Shown here one piece after another: positions 44,124 to 54,194 of a stretch of DNA of 64,000 bases. Position numbers and translations under genes: made by a program. The stretch is from the NCBI GenBank assembly GCA_018350325.1, contig JAEVLN010000018.1:1678185-1742184 (forward strand). Direction: 5' to 3'. Every line of letters starts with the position of its first letter. The first letter of the stretch is position 1. This DNA is from Globodera rostochiensis (taxonomy: Eukaryota > Nematoda > Chromadorea > Rhabditida > Heteroderidae). The notes beneath the pieces are model-generated. The model did no database searches. It was not told the origin of the DNA and was given only the letters and a program-made list of their open reading frames with translations.

Positions 44124-44757
44124 AAAAAGATTGTGCCAGTACAACAGTTGCCGGACCAAGTGTTGCAGAATTTGATAGTCAGGAGTTTGCTGAGGTTGAA
44201 ATTGATCCTTTGGACAAAGATTCGATGGATATTGATTTGTGGGCGCGTGACATTAGATTGCCATCGGCTCTTTCCCAAAAATCAACGGATTCGCAGAGAG
44301 AATTAAAATCTGCTTATAAGTAACAATTGGAATTGTTTAAAACCAAATGATTTGTTATTCAGGCTGAATTCAATCTTTTCCGGCATGGAATTGTTCGACT
44401 GGGGAGGGATGAAAATGTTTTTGAATGGTGGAGCAACAACAAATTTCGTTTTCCTTTGATTGCTGAGGGGGCCAAACGTTTTTTGTCAGTTCCTGCCACT
44501 TCTGTAAACAGCGAGAGGACATTTTCAATGGCAGGGCTCCTTTATGCAAACACGTTAAGGAATAGGTACAAAATTATTGACTTACGGTATCACCATATTT
44601 ATTTAGGCTAGTCGCAAAAATGGCGGAAAATTTGATGCTTATTAAAGCCAGTTTAAAGAAGACTATGCTTGCGCCAAGTGTTGAGCTAGATGATGATGAA
44701 TTAGATGACCAAGAAGAAATTGAAGAAAATGTACTTAGGCAACAGAAAATTGATTAA
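44124..44757 (+). pseudogene. hAT transposase C-terminal region with introns
   Basis: Segment 1 (44124-44320) is acidic: A-E-F-D-S-Q-E-F-A-E-V-E-I-D-P-L-D-K-D-S, then L-W-A-R-D-I-R-L. Segment 2 (44363-44565) holds the dimerisation signature F-E-W-W-S-N-N-K-F-R-F-P-L-I-A-E-G-A-K-R, then S-V-P-A-T-S-V-N-S-E-R-T-F-S-M-A-G. A 41-base intron with AG|GTACAA and TTATTTAG leads to segment 3 (44607-44757): L-V-A-K-M-A-E-N-L-M-L-I-K-A-S-L, an acidic tail and TAA. The segment 1 to 2 junction does not keep frame. The catalytic core is absent between the zinc finger and here, so the copy is an internally deleted relic, though its C-terminus is intact. Confidence 0.85.
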
Positions 44758-46740
44758 AAATGTTGAGAATTTTTTTTAGATAAAACAAATGTTAAAAAAA
44801 TTGGTTCCAAAAGTCGACCCATAATTGGACAGATATTAAAATACATTGTAAAACAGTTATAAATATATTAATTAAGCAAATGAAGCATTTTGACAAAAAA
44901 GTGTGCAGTCGAAACTATCTGCGCATGTCTTAAATATTAAAACAAACATAATAAATTTAAATAATCTTATATTTTGAGTAAAAAAATTGAAAAAAAAAAT
45001 ATAATTAAAATTATTAATTCAAGCTTACAACAAAATCAAAGAAAACGACTTTTTCAATTACTTGATTTGGTGTTCATTTATTTTTCAAAATAATAAAATG
45101 AAATAAGTAATAAAAATCTTGATTCTGCAAAAAAGAATATTCTCTGCTGGGCAATAAACTTATCAAAAATACCTAAATTAAATAAAAAAATCGAAAAGGA
45201 AACAATGGACAATTAACAATTAATTACCTAATAACAATTAGTAAAATAAACTCTAGAACAAAACAAAAAAAAATGAATAAATAAAAATATACTATCTTAA
45301 AATTCTAAAGAAGCGAAACGCACCTGGAAAAAATTGAGGTTTTGAATAAAATAAAAAGAGTAAAAAGAAATAATATAATAATTCCAGATAAATTTATACA
45401 TGCATGATTTTATACAAGCGAACAAAATAGCACGAAGCAAATCTCTGGAGCTATGTATAATATTAATACACTTATTTGTTCGTTTCCATTTATATTGCTG
45501 GCACTTGAAATTTTTTTTAAAACAAACTTTTGTTAATTAATAAATTATCAAAACTTCGATACGGAAAAGATTGCCCCAAAAAAATACATTCAGCTGGGAG
45601 GCTATTAGTTCCAAAGCAGAGAAAATAAAGCAACATGTTGCTTATATTTAAAATTCTAAAATAAATAAATAACCGGAACCAAGGCTAATAAAAACAAATA
45701 TGTAAATAAAAAAGCTTTTTGAGATAAATACATATTTCAAAACTCTTAAAGCTAAATTAATGAAATAAATTATTAAAAGCTTAAAGCGATGCATAATTTA
45801 ATTCTTGTTGAAAGATAAACTAAAATAATGCTATAAAAATAGGCAATATCTGTAATTTCATTTCTAACCAAGAGTCTTCCGTTTCTTTAAAAGGAAAAAA
45901 TCTTGGATTAAATTTAAAACCGAAAATCGAAATGTTAACGAAAACTCTAATTTTACCTGCACCATCCGGCGGTGTAAAAATGTAAAGATTCAATAAATGG
46001 ATATTCAACTAATAAATATGTTCTGAATTTAAATACATTAAAATGAACTCTTATATTTAAATAATGACCTGCGCTCATTGAGGTTGATGGTTTAAATGGC
46101 AGAATCAAACAATTTGCTTCTGTAACAATGTTGTAAGTATTTTAATAATATTTAAACTTTAAACATTAAAAAATTATTTAAAATAAATATAACTAAAGAC
46201 AAAAAAATCATGCAAAATAAAAATTTTGTAACAATCGATAGTTCAAAAACGAAACTGAGAATAATGTATATACTTATTTATTTTTATTTTAAAAACATTA
46301 AATAAAAATCTTTTAAACAAAAATTAATGAAATTCAGAAGCGTTTTGAATGCAAAAATCGATGCATGACTAGGAAAAGACATCGTCAACATAAATTATAT
46401 TACAAAAAGTTAAAAACCACGGACGATTAATAATTTTAAAAAAATAAAGGAAACAAATTTACTAACAGTTTAATAAAAAATAAGAAAGAAATTGCAAATG
46501 CAAAAAAAATAGCGCATGGTCAATTCAACAACCCAATAATTATTAAATTCGAATTGTTAATTATTATTTGCTAGTACAAATTCATGACACCTTAAATTAA
46601 AAAAATTATCATGATAAACGATGGCGCGTTCATAGCAATTAATTAAAAAACTAATCGGCTGAAACCAACTCAAAAACCATATTAATTAGGTTTTTTTTTA
46701 CAAAAAAAAAATTGATTTTTAAAAATCGGAGGCGCCAGTT

Positions 46741-46917
46741 TTACAATTACCAAAAATCAAGTACTTGATGAAAACCTTAGACAAAATAAATGAGCTGACA
46801 AATCGATTCGTGATCAGCATCCCCGAAATTTCAGATGAAAATTGTTAGACCAAATAGACAAAATTTAACAAAATTAGTGACCCCCATTTTTTAGGAATTT
46901 ACCTTAGGCTTCAGTCC
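46741..46917 (+). repeat. dispersed repeat, copy 1
   Basis: CCAAAAATCAAGTA..., ATCGATTCGTGATCAGCATC, CAGATGAAAATTGTTAGACC and TTAGTGACCCCCATTTTTTA recur at 50037-50199 in the same orientation. Confidence 0.9.
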
Positions 46918-47119
46918 TTTTCAAAAAATGTCATATTTTATTTAACCAAGTAAAAATATGTTGAGTGCTGTCAATAAACCAATAAGCACTTAAATCATTC
47001 AAATGAACTTAACAAATATTTTTAAAAATAAAAGCGGGAGCAAAGGATTTATTTATAATGAATTTGTTAAATAATATTAAGCAATAAAAATACAACACAA
47101 TTAGAATGTAAATTCTCAA

Positions 47120-47455
47120 CAAAAAACTATCAAAACGGCCACGCCACCGCAACGGAACCGCAGGTGCGGGACAACGCCATCGAGCTGGGACTGTTGGACG
47201 AGGACTTTCGTCGCCAAGCCCGCGCGGTGACGGCGACCGAACAAGCGCGCCTGCGGGATCGCTACCCGTTCTTGCCACAGCCGGATACGCGCAACAACAA
47301 CAACAACAACAACAACGGGGCAGTGGTGCAGTAACCGACACCAGCAACCACGTGCGGATCCGCCCGCCCAGTCCGGATCAGCCGCACGCGGGTAGCCAAT
47401 ACCCGCCGCTGCAGTTGAGCAACGTGCCGGAAAAATACACCCATAATGATCTATA
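47120..47455 (+). CDS. strongly GC-rich coding island with (AAC)8, frame-broken
   Basis: Some 330 bases of about 60% G+C. One frame reads E-P-Q-V-R-D-N-A-I-E-L-G-L-L-D-E-D-F-R-R, then Q-A-R-A-V-T-A-T-E-Q-A-R-L-R-D-R-Y-P-F-L, P-Q-P-D-T-R and eight Asn from (AAC)8, stopping soon after. A second frame, in which the repeat is glutamine, continues R-G-S-G-A-V-T-D-T-S-N-H-V-R-I-R-P-P-S-P and Y-P-P-L-Q-L-S-N-V-P-E-K-Y-T. A one- or two-base slip at the repeat would unite them, through mutation or sequencing error. GC-rich codons are unlike every other exon here. The last part resembles the start of an RRM fold only weakly. Origin unknown. Confidence 0.5.
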
Positions 47456-47760
47456 AAGTACTATAATTAAACAAACCCATTACAGTTAATTTGAAGGAAG
47501 CTGTCCAACGTTAAGCTTTCGTAATAACATAGGTTTATAAATTTTACGCGCCGCATTCGTTACTGAATAGCTTCGATGAAAAAATTAATTTTAATTCTAA
47601 ACGAATTAATCAATGGACACTGTCTAATTAAGAAGGAACAATGGAAGGAAAGATTTTGAAAATAAAAATATTGAATTGGCTAATAATTGGTAGGATTATA
47701 TAACATAGACATAAAACAAAATATTTCAAATAAATAAAACTTTAAAATGAAAATAAACGC

Positions 47761-48359
47761 TTAAGTAACTGACAAATGAGCAGAAAGCTTTAATAAATAA
47801 GAAATATTATAATCAATTGGGGCAGAAACGCGTACCTGAAAGACGAAAGAGTTTTTTACATGTATTTGAGGAATTAAGTTTTTGTCAATGAGAGCATGTT
47901 AGAACATCTAAAAATGATATTGAATTACATTTTAAAAACTACAATAAATTACTTTATGCCAGAGCCTTCTTGGTTCGAGATTGGCACTGACAAGGACCAC
48001 TTCCTCATTCCTCTTTAATTTTATTTAAAAATGCATATGCAAAAATAATAAATATTCATCAAAGATGAAAAGCACTAAAGCATTAATACTATAATGCCAA
48101 GTATTGCACACTACAAAAACGAAGAAACGCCATCGTAAAATAAATCAATATAAATTAGCAGAGATAACAAACTTTATTAAAAATAAATCAATACATAAAC
48201 ATTTCAATCAGGCATAAATCGTTGGTAAATTTACTTAACAAAATAAATTTAAAAAACAGAATTGCAAAACTTAAACAAAATAAATGCACTAAATTCCAAA
48301 ATAATAAAAATTCTGCGTGGCAAAAAAACACCTAAGTTTTAAGCCTGGCTCGCGTACGT
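47761..48359 (-). CDS. phased three-exon 3' end, function unknown
   Basis: Exon 1 (48359-48332) follows CATGCCTTTTCAG and ends CTTAG|GTGTTT: V-R-E-P-G-L-K-L. Exon 2 (48012-47953), after AATTAAAG, ends AAA|GTAATT. Exon 3 (47835-47761) follows the ideal acceptor AACTCTTTCGTCTTTCAG. With exon 1 the phase gives G-M-R-K-W-S-L-S-V-P-I-S-N-Q-E-G-S-G-I-K, then Y-A-F-L-P-Q-L-I-I-I-F-L-I-Y and a stop. Without exon 1, exons 2 and 3 also join in phase 0 as R-N-E-E-V-V-L-V-S-A-N-L-E-P-R-R-L-W-H-K, then V-R-V-S-A-P-I-D-Y-N. Splice sites are strong, but the frame stays ambiguous. The product is not recognised. Confidence 0.45.
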
Positions 48360-48929
48360 CTGAAAAGGCATGATTTTCATTAAATATTTAGTGATACGCT
48401 CTGAACACGAAATAATCAAAGAGAAAACGGTCAATTATTATAATTAATAAACTGATAAAAGCGAATTTTATATAAATAAGAATAAACTTTATTTAAAATT
48501 ACCCGGACGGGATTCCTACAAAAATGTAACATGTTCTTAGAATATTACCCTCGTTCTTGATTATATATGTTTTAGTTAAATTCATATGCTCTATGTGTCT
48601 CTGCTTTTTTGCTTTATGTATTTGGCCAATTGCCTTTCCTCAATTGAGAAAAATTCGCCACTTTCCACACTTGACACTATTTTGCCATTTCTTGAATCTT
48701 GTTAAAAAACTCTTTTGTTTTTGAGGAAAAAACGATTGATTCTTGCAATTAAATATTTAATTGATTTATTTGATGTTATTTTTGTTAAAAAAATATCAAA
48801 AATTTCAAACTATAGAAGTAACAGGTTTTTTCGATAATATTTCGATAAAATATCGGTATCCGACCTATTCAAGAAAATATGTCTTTTTAGTACATTCATA
48901 TTGTTAAATAAATTATTTCTCTAGTCATT

Positions 48930-49154
48930 TCAATTTAAATTTTTAATTTTTAAAACTGTGTATATCCAATAAAATGTGGAAATGTGAACATTGGGCAATA
49001 CGAAAACGTGTAATTGGAATTTTGATCGAACAATATTTTTGAATTTGGCCAATTCGGGAACAAAGCTATCATCAAAATCAAATTTGATTTTTGAAAGAAC
49101 GCTTCCGACACAAACTGGATAATTTTTGAATTGCTTTTGTTTAATATTCTTCAA
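48930..49154 (-). CDS. open frame of 74 codons, candidate exon
   Basis: It contains N-Y-P-V-C-V-G-S-V-L-S-K-I-K-F-D-F-D-D-S, then F-V-P-E-L-A-K-F-K-N-I-V, a mixed soluble composition unusual for random AT-rich frames. A possible acceptor ATATTTGAAG precedes it. No family match. Confidence 0.35.
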   Translation of the reverse strand: MKNIKQKQFKNYPVCVGSVLSKIKFDFDDSFVPELAKFKNIVRSKFQLHVFVLPNVHISTFYWIYTVLKIKNLN

Positions 49155-49834
49155 ATATCGTTAGTATATTTATGTTTTTTAATAAAAAACTATAATATCT
49201 AATACTAGGATCGTTTATGAAAGTATATTAATTTTTTTATTTTGTCGCAATTTAATATTATTAAAAAAATATTTCTTATGATGCCGAACTTTATGTAGTC
49301 TTTGGTTTTTTATTTTCGAAAGAATACGAATTTAGTTATAAATATGTAAGGATGGGCTTTATATTTACTCAAAAAGTGAAATATTGACCAAAATTGCCCA
49401 ATAAACCCCAAAATGTTATATTTTAAACTTCTTCATGAATTTCACATAAAATGTCAAAAATATAGATTTACGTATTATGGAAAAATGGCGAAATATTGAT
49501 TTTTCTTAAAAAAACACCAGAATATTCATTTATATTGACTAAAGTGTCGCTCTAATTCTAGATTTTTCGGAAATGAATGCTATATCTGCTATTAGCAAAA
49601 AAAAAGAAGTTATAACCTTAAATCAATCCCTATTATATAGGTTTTTTATAACTGGTAAATATAGCGAGCATATTTTTTTATTGTTTTGTTTCAATTAGCT
49701 ATTGTTGAGAGCACAGCTATGGCCGAAACAGCCCAACAGTAGTCGCATAAACGAATAAATAACAAATAACAAAAAATAAAAATAGGGTAAATGTTAAAAA
49801 TCTTCATAAAAAAATTTGCAATTATAATCAATTT

Positions 49835-50083
49835 CTACAGCTCAATCGGAAATAGTAATGAATGTCCACGAAGGATTGCGTCTCCAAACAAACGATAAGA
49901 ACATAAAATTAATGCCAACAATGATATTGTTTCAATTTTAAGTAAAAAAACAAACCATTTAAAACTAACATAAAGTAAATGTAATCGATAATGATTGGGT
50001 TCCCACGCTTCACTATTTGAAAATAATCTATTAAAATTTCGATACCAAAAATCAAGTATTTGACAAAATAAATGGGTTGACAA
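49835..50083 (-). CDS. open frame with membrane helix, candidate exon
   Basis: It includes S-N-S-E-A-W-E-P-N-H-Y-R-L-H-L-L-Y-V-S-F, then K-W-F-V-F-L-L-K-I-E-T-I-S-L-L-A-L-I-L-C and R-L-F-G-D-A-I-L-R-G-H. Its 5' part overlaps the dispersed repeat at 50037-50199, so only 49835-50036 could be gene-specific. Confidence 0.28.
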   Translation of the reverse strand: MSTHLFCQILDFWYRNFNRLFSNSEAWEPNHYRLHLLYVSFKWFVFLLKIETISLLALILCSYRLFGDAILRGHSLLFPIEL

Positions 50084-50199
50084 AATCGATTCGTGATCAG
50101 CATCGCCGAAAACTTTCAGATGAAAATTGTTAGACCAAATAGAAAAAATTTAAAAAAATTAGTGACCCCCATTTTTTAGGATTTTACCTTAGGCTTCTA
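50037..50199 (+). repeat. dispersed repeat, copy 2
   Basis: Second copy of 46741-46917 with small deletions. Confidence 0.9.
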
Positions 50200-50326
50200 A
50201 TAAGACGGAATTTTCGACATTTTTTTTTTAATGAGGCCAACAAATGTAGCACAAAAATAATTTGTTTAATAAACAGTTACAGTTTATTTTCAACCAGATT
50301 TTAATGAGGCCAACAACAAGATTTCA

Positions 50327-50470
50327 TTATTGTAACGAATTAATCATACGTTTAAACCTAAGCAAAAATGTTGTTGAAAACCCATGCCCACCACAATGGC
50401 AAATGAGATTTTTGAGGGACAGCGATCCGCTTATTGCGCTAACGGCAATTCCATTTAGCGTTTTAGTCAT
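50327..50470 (-). CDS. candidate exon or small ORF, 47 codons
   Basis: ATG at 50470 directly follows AACTTGTGAG. The frame is M-T-K-T-L-N-G-I-A-V-S-A-I-S-G-S-L-S-L-K, then N-L-I-C-H-C-G-G-H-G-F-S-T-T, to TAA; a GTGGGC donor lies after H-C. The island at 50380-50470 is GC-richer than its flanks. A longer plus frame (50262-50489) is also open, so strand is uncertain. Confidence 0.33.
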   Translation of the reverse strand: MTKTLNGIAVSAISGSLSLKNLICHCGGHGFSTTFLLRFKRMINSLQ

Positions 50471-50499
50471 CTCACAAGTTACAAAATAAAATTCATAAA

Positions 50500-52282
50500 T
50501 CTAATTAAACTTCATTTAAAAAGTTAAAAATATAAATCAGTTCATCTAAAATCTCCACTTCACAGCCATTTAGCATTTGGTCGAACCAACTTCAACGCCT
50601 ATAAAACTAAAAAGAAGATACAATCAAAATTTAAAACGTTGCATTATTTTATAATACAAATAGTAACAAAATATTTTTAGATATATGCATTCTAAAAACT
50701 AAAATAACAAATTGCACTTGGAAAACTTAAAACACAATTCTAATTTGTAAGAAAAATAATTGGAATATGGATTAATCCAATAACATATTTTTTTTTCTAA
50801 TATTTGGATTACATCAAATATTTTAAACAATAATAAAAATACAAAGTAAAAAATACGACCTGCCCGAGTAATAACAAGAAAACTTAGTGCTAAATGTTGT
50901 TTGAAGAAATATTATAAATTAAAACTAAGAAAGTAGGTAACAATTGGAGCCTGAAAAACTTTTATTAAGTTGATGAAAAAAAATACAATTATTTTTATTC
51001 AAAAAAGCAAAAAAAAAAATTAATAGTTAATTAATATACAATTTAAATATTGAGTTATCATGTCGAGTGCCCAGAATCGTGCTAGAATAACGTGTCAGTG
51101 ATCAATGCTATTGTGAAAAAAATAATGGGGTTTGTCGTTACTGCATTACAAAAGTTTAAACAAAAAAAGCATTTAATTTTAGAAGCAAAATAATGCCCTA
51201 ATTATTTTGAAGCCATTAATTTGAATAAAAATATTAATAAATACAGATGTGATATTTAAATGTTGCTGGGTGTGGACAACCAATGACCATGAGATGATTA
51301 TCAGCAAAGAACAATTCACGTCGACAAGATTGCGGATAGAGACTAGACAGCTAAATCGCTAACAAAATTAATAACATTGTCCGTGGAGAACAGCTGGGTA
51401 ATAAAAATAAATAATAAAAAAACCTTACAATTAAAAGCAAGGAAATTTTTTCACTAAAGCAAACGAAATTTTATAAAATAGCTAAAAGAATTGGGTAAAT
51501 AATATAATGAATGACTACTACTCCATAGAAGGTGTCAGCTAATGCAATTAAATTTCACACTTAACTTTAGAATAAAATAAATATAAAAGCAGTCAAAAGC
51601 ATAACATAAGGCAAAAACGTCAAATGAATTTATTATGAATATTCTTTACACAATTTTTAACATCTAATTTTTTCATTTTATGCTAACTAAAAAATAAAAC
51701 TATAAATGAACAACAATATGCATACAAAAATAATTGCTGATAATTAAGAATATTATTTGTAAAAAATATGGAGGTGAAGTTTAGTATTCTTAAATACTAC
51801 ATTTTGTTGTGCTCAAAACAAAAACCACTAATAAATTATCAGCCAATATAAAAGAGGCATAATAGTGAAGCCCGCCTAAAGACTGCAGACAACGACTCTT
51901 CCACATCAAATAAAATACAAATATTTATTCTTAAACTATACATTTTATTTTGGTAAAACATTAAAAATGCATGGTTTAAATCAACATACCGTTTAAAATA
52001 ATTACTCAGTAAAGAACATAAGTCAAAACATAAAACAAACTAAATTTGATTTAAAAATATCACATCTTAATAATTTAAGCGAAATTTTAAGTAAATCTAC
52101 ATGGAATTATTTATTCAATTCAAAAATAAAATAAAATATATTCTTGTAAATCAAATAAAATAAAGCAAAATTTCTTAGTCAAATATTTTGTTTTTAACAA
52201 AAAGATAAAACGACATTAAATAGCAGATTGTTAATAATTATAAAATTTGTAACATCACTTATGTATTGTTAAATCAATTAAT
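50500..52282. other. AT-rich stretch, no gene seen
   Basis: A-rich DNA. Short GC patches near 51050-51110 and 51260-51330 gave no convincing exon. Confidence 0.3.
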
Positions 52283-52486
52283 TTATTGTTTAAGATAAGA
52301 CAAATATAATATTAGATCCTTATCGGTTTTGCACCCAAAACGATGGAGGTGCACGTTGCTGTTGTTGGGAAATATGAATGCACCTAGTGCAAATAAATCG
52401 CCAGACAGGTTAAATATAGTATTTAAGATCTTTAACGAAACTAATTTGTAATTTTGAAAACAATTTTGCGTAATATAATTGCGCAT
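52283..52486 (-). CDS. candidate exon, function unknown
   Basis: The GC-richer core (52310-52405) encodes N-L-S-G-D-L-F-A-L-G-A-F-I-F-P-N-N-S-N-V, then H-L-H-R-F-G-C-K-T-D-K-D-L-I. An AG at GCACTAG just before G-A-F-I is a possible acceptor. The frame is open for 67 codons. No family recognised. Confidence 0.4.
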   Translation of the reverse strand: MRNYITQNCFQNYKLVSLKILNTIFNLSGDLFALGAFIFPNNSNVHLHRFGCKTDKDLILYLSYLKQ

Positions 52487-52728
52487 ACAACTGGCAAAAA
52501 AAAATGATTAGAACTATATAATAATAAATAAGTTCAATAAACAAAACTTTTGTTGGAAGAAAATAAAAAAAGGCAAATTTTGTTAAGGAAGCAGAGAAAA
52601 ATTTTTTTTTTAATATTCTTAATAAATATTCTCAACTAAAAATACTAATTAAAACAAACATTTTAGCTACGTATAAAAAGCTCATGCGCTGTCTAATCTA
52701 CTCAATAAAAAGTGTACTACTAGAGCTA

Positions 52729-52736
52729 ATTATAAC
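52729..52736 (+). repeat. 8-bp target site duplication, left
   Basis: ATTATAAC, repeated exactly at 53102-53109. Confidence 0.9.
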
Positions 52737-53101
52737 TAGTGTTCGGCACGGTACGGTATTACCGCGGTATTTTTCGGTATTACCGCGGTATTTTTTTCGG
52801 TATTACCGATTCGGTATACCGATCGAAGAAATTTTGGGATTTCGGTTTTTTTTCGGTATCGGTATTATACCGAAATACCGATACCGAATACCGACCAAGA
52901 TATCTCTGACTGGAATACCGCGGTATTTTCGGTATTTTTCGGTATTACCGCGGTATTTTTCGGTATTACCGCGGTATTTTTATCGGTATTTTACCGAAAT
53001 ACCGATACCGAAAAAATTGTGAGATTTCGGTTTTTTTCGGTATCGGTATTATACCGAAATACCGATACCGAATACCGAAAAACCCCATTTGCCGAACACT
53101 A
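52737..53101. mobile_element. hAT-type MITE (ACCGCGGTATT family), 365 bp
   Basis: The perfect inverted termini are TAGTGTTCGGCA on both sides, with ATTATAAC duplications of 8 bp. Almost the whole element is CGGTATT/AATACCG and ACCGCGGTATTTT units in both orientations, so it can fold into a long stem. It lacks both the tRNA-like boxes and the GC hairpin seen in the larger elements. The 5.5 kb relic is the same family. Confidence 0.94.
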
Positions 53102-53734
53102 ATTATAACTATTATAATTTTTCCTGTATGACAAAAGTTAAATTAAACTAACAAAAATAAAGTTGGCATTATAGCTGTATGATTCTTTTAAAATCAAATC
53201 ATAACATATAAACTAATATTTCAATAAAGAAATTTACTCAAGACCATCTTATATTACTACATGGATTAAACAAAAGACTAAACAAGTGTTTTTGAAATTG
53301 ACCTCGCCGATAGCATTAAAAATATTTTATGTATGTAACATTTATTAAATTGTTTTGTTTAATTAAAAGATAATTAAAAAGTAGCACGCAAAAAATGGGT
53401 AAATTTTATCTAATAATCGATTTGACGAGCTGCACAAAAAAATAGGAGTCAAGGTGCAGAAATGGCTTTTACTGAGATCCATTTGAGTAATGCCAAATGA
53501 GTCCAGCCCTACACATTTGAGTAGGGTTGAGCGGGACCGGTACCGGGACCGGGACGGGATTTCCCGGTTTTTTCATGTCCCGGTCCCGGTCGGGACGGGA
53601 CTTTTTAAAATCTGAAAGTCCCGGTCCCGCTTTTTTGGTCCCGCCGGGACCGGGACCAACCGGGACTAAATTTACACCCCTAATGATGGCATCATCGAGC
53701 GACAATTTCAGCCATTTTTACTTAGCTATCCCAA

Positions 53735-53812
53735 GTCGGTCGATGGCCTTGTGGTTTCTCTTTTTGGTGAGTCTTATGTTATGTGTTGGGTTCGAACCCG
53801 CTTGAGTGCAAA
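53735..53812 (+). other. tRNA-like Pol III promoter remnant inside MITE
   Basis: A box-like TGGCCTTGTGG (53744-53754) and B box GGTTCGAACCC (53789-53799) start 45 bases apart, followed by GCTTGAGTGCA, almost the same as GCTTGAGAGCA in the 26315 element. A proper cloverleaf cannot be drawn. Confidence 0.6.
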
Positions 53813-54175
53813 CACATATTTATTGGTTTTCCCCTCTACTCAAATAGCCATCCCCTCATTAATAAGACTTTTTAATTAAATATTCTAATATTTTTTAATT
53901 AAAAATGCGCGCAAATAAAGAATAGATACAAGAATTTTTGACATAAATTCATCACGTCTTTGAATTTTTGCTTCAATTTTCTTAACAATATTGCCAATTT
54001 TTGTAGTGCAATTATTTATTCCATCTATTACTTTAAAATTTTGAGAATTCAACAAGATATAGTCAGAAATTTTCACTAAAACTTCCAAAATTTAAGAAGT
54101 GTTGGCCAAATTTCGTTAATTTTGAAGCAATTTTCTTAACAAACATTGCTAAAATCTTCAAAAAAAATTTCCAGC

Positions 54176-54194
54176 GGCGGCTATCGGCACCGCC
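54176..54194 (-). repeat. GC hairpin unit
   Basis: GGCGGCTATCGGCACCGCC in complement orientation, one arm shortened, preceded by AACAAACATTGCTAAAATCT and AAATTTCCAGC. Confidence 0.8.

Larger units (their letters stand above)
43410..46260 (+). repeat. segmental duplication, copy B
   Basis: Copy B carries the two blocks of copy A close together (43410-43490, 45050-45455, 45545-46260). In copy A they span 34190-40640. Copy B therefore lacks about 4.7 kb present in copy A, and copy A lacks the hAT segment at 43.5-45.0 kb. Confidence 0.8.

Noticed and set aside
52684..53022. A 112-codon Tyr/Arg/Phe-rich frame
   Set aside because: Produced by the CGGTATT array of the MITE at 52737-53101.
53469..53805. 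Gly/Pro/Thr-rich frames of 78 and 92 codons
   Set aside because: They are the GGGACC array of the 53522-54659 MITE read on either strand.
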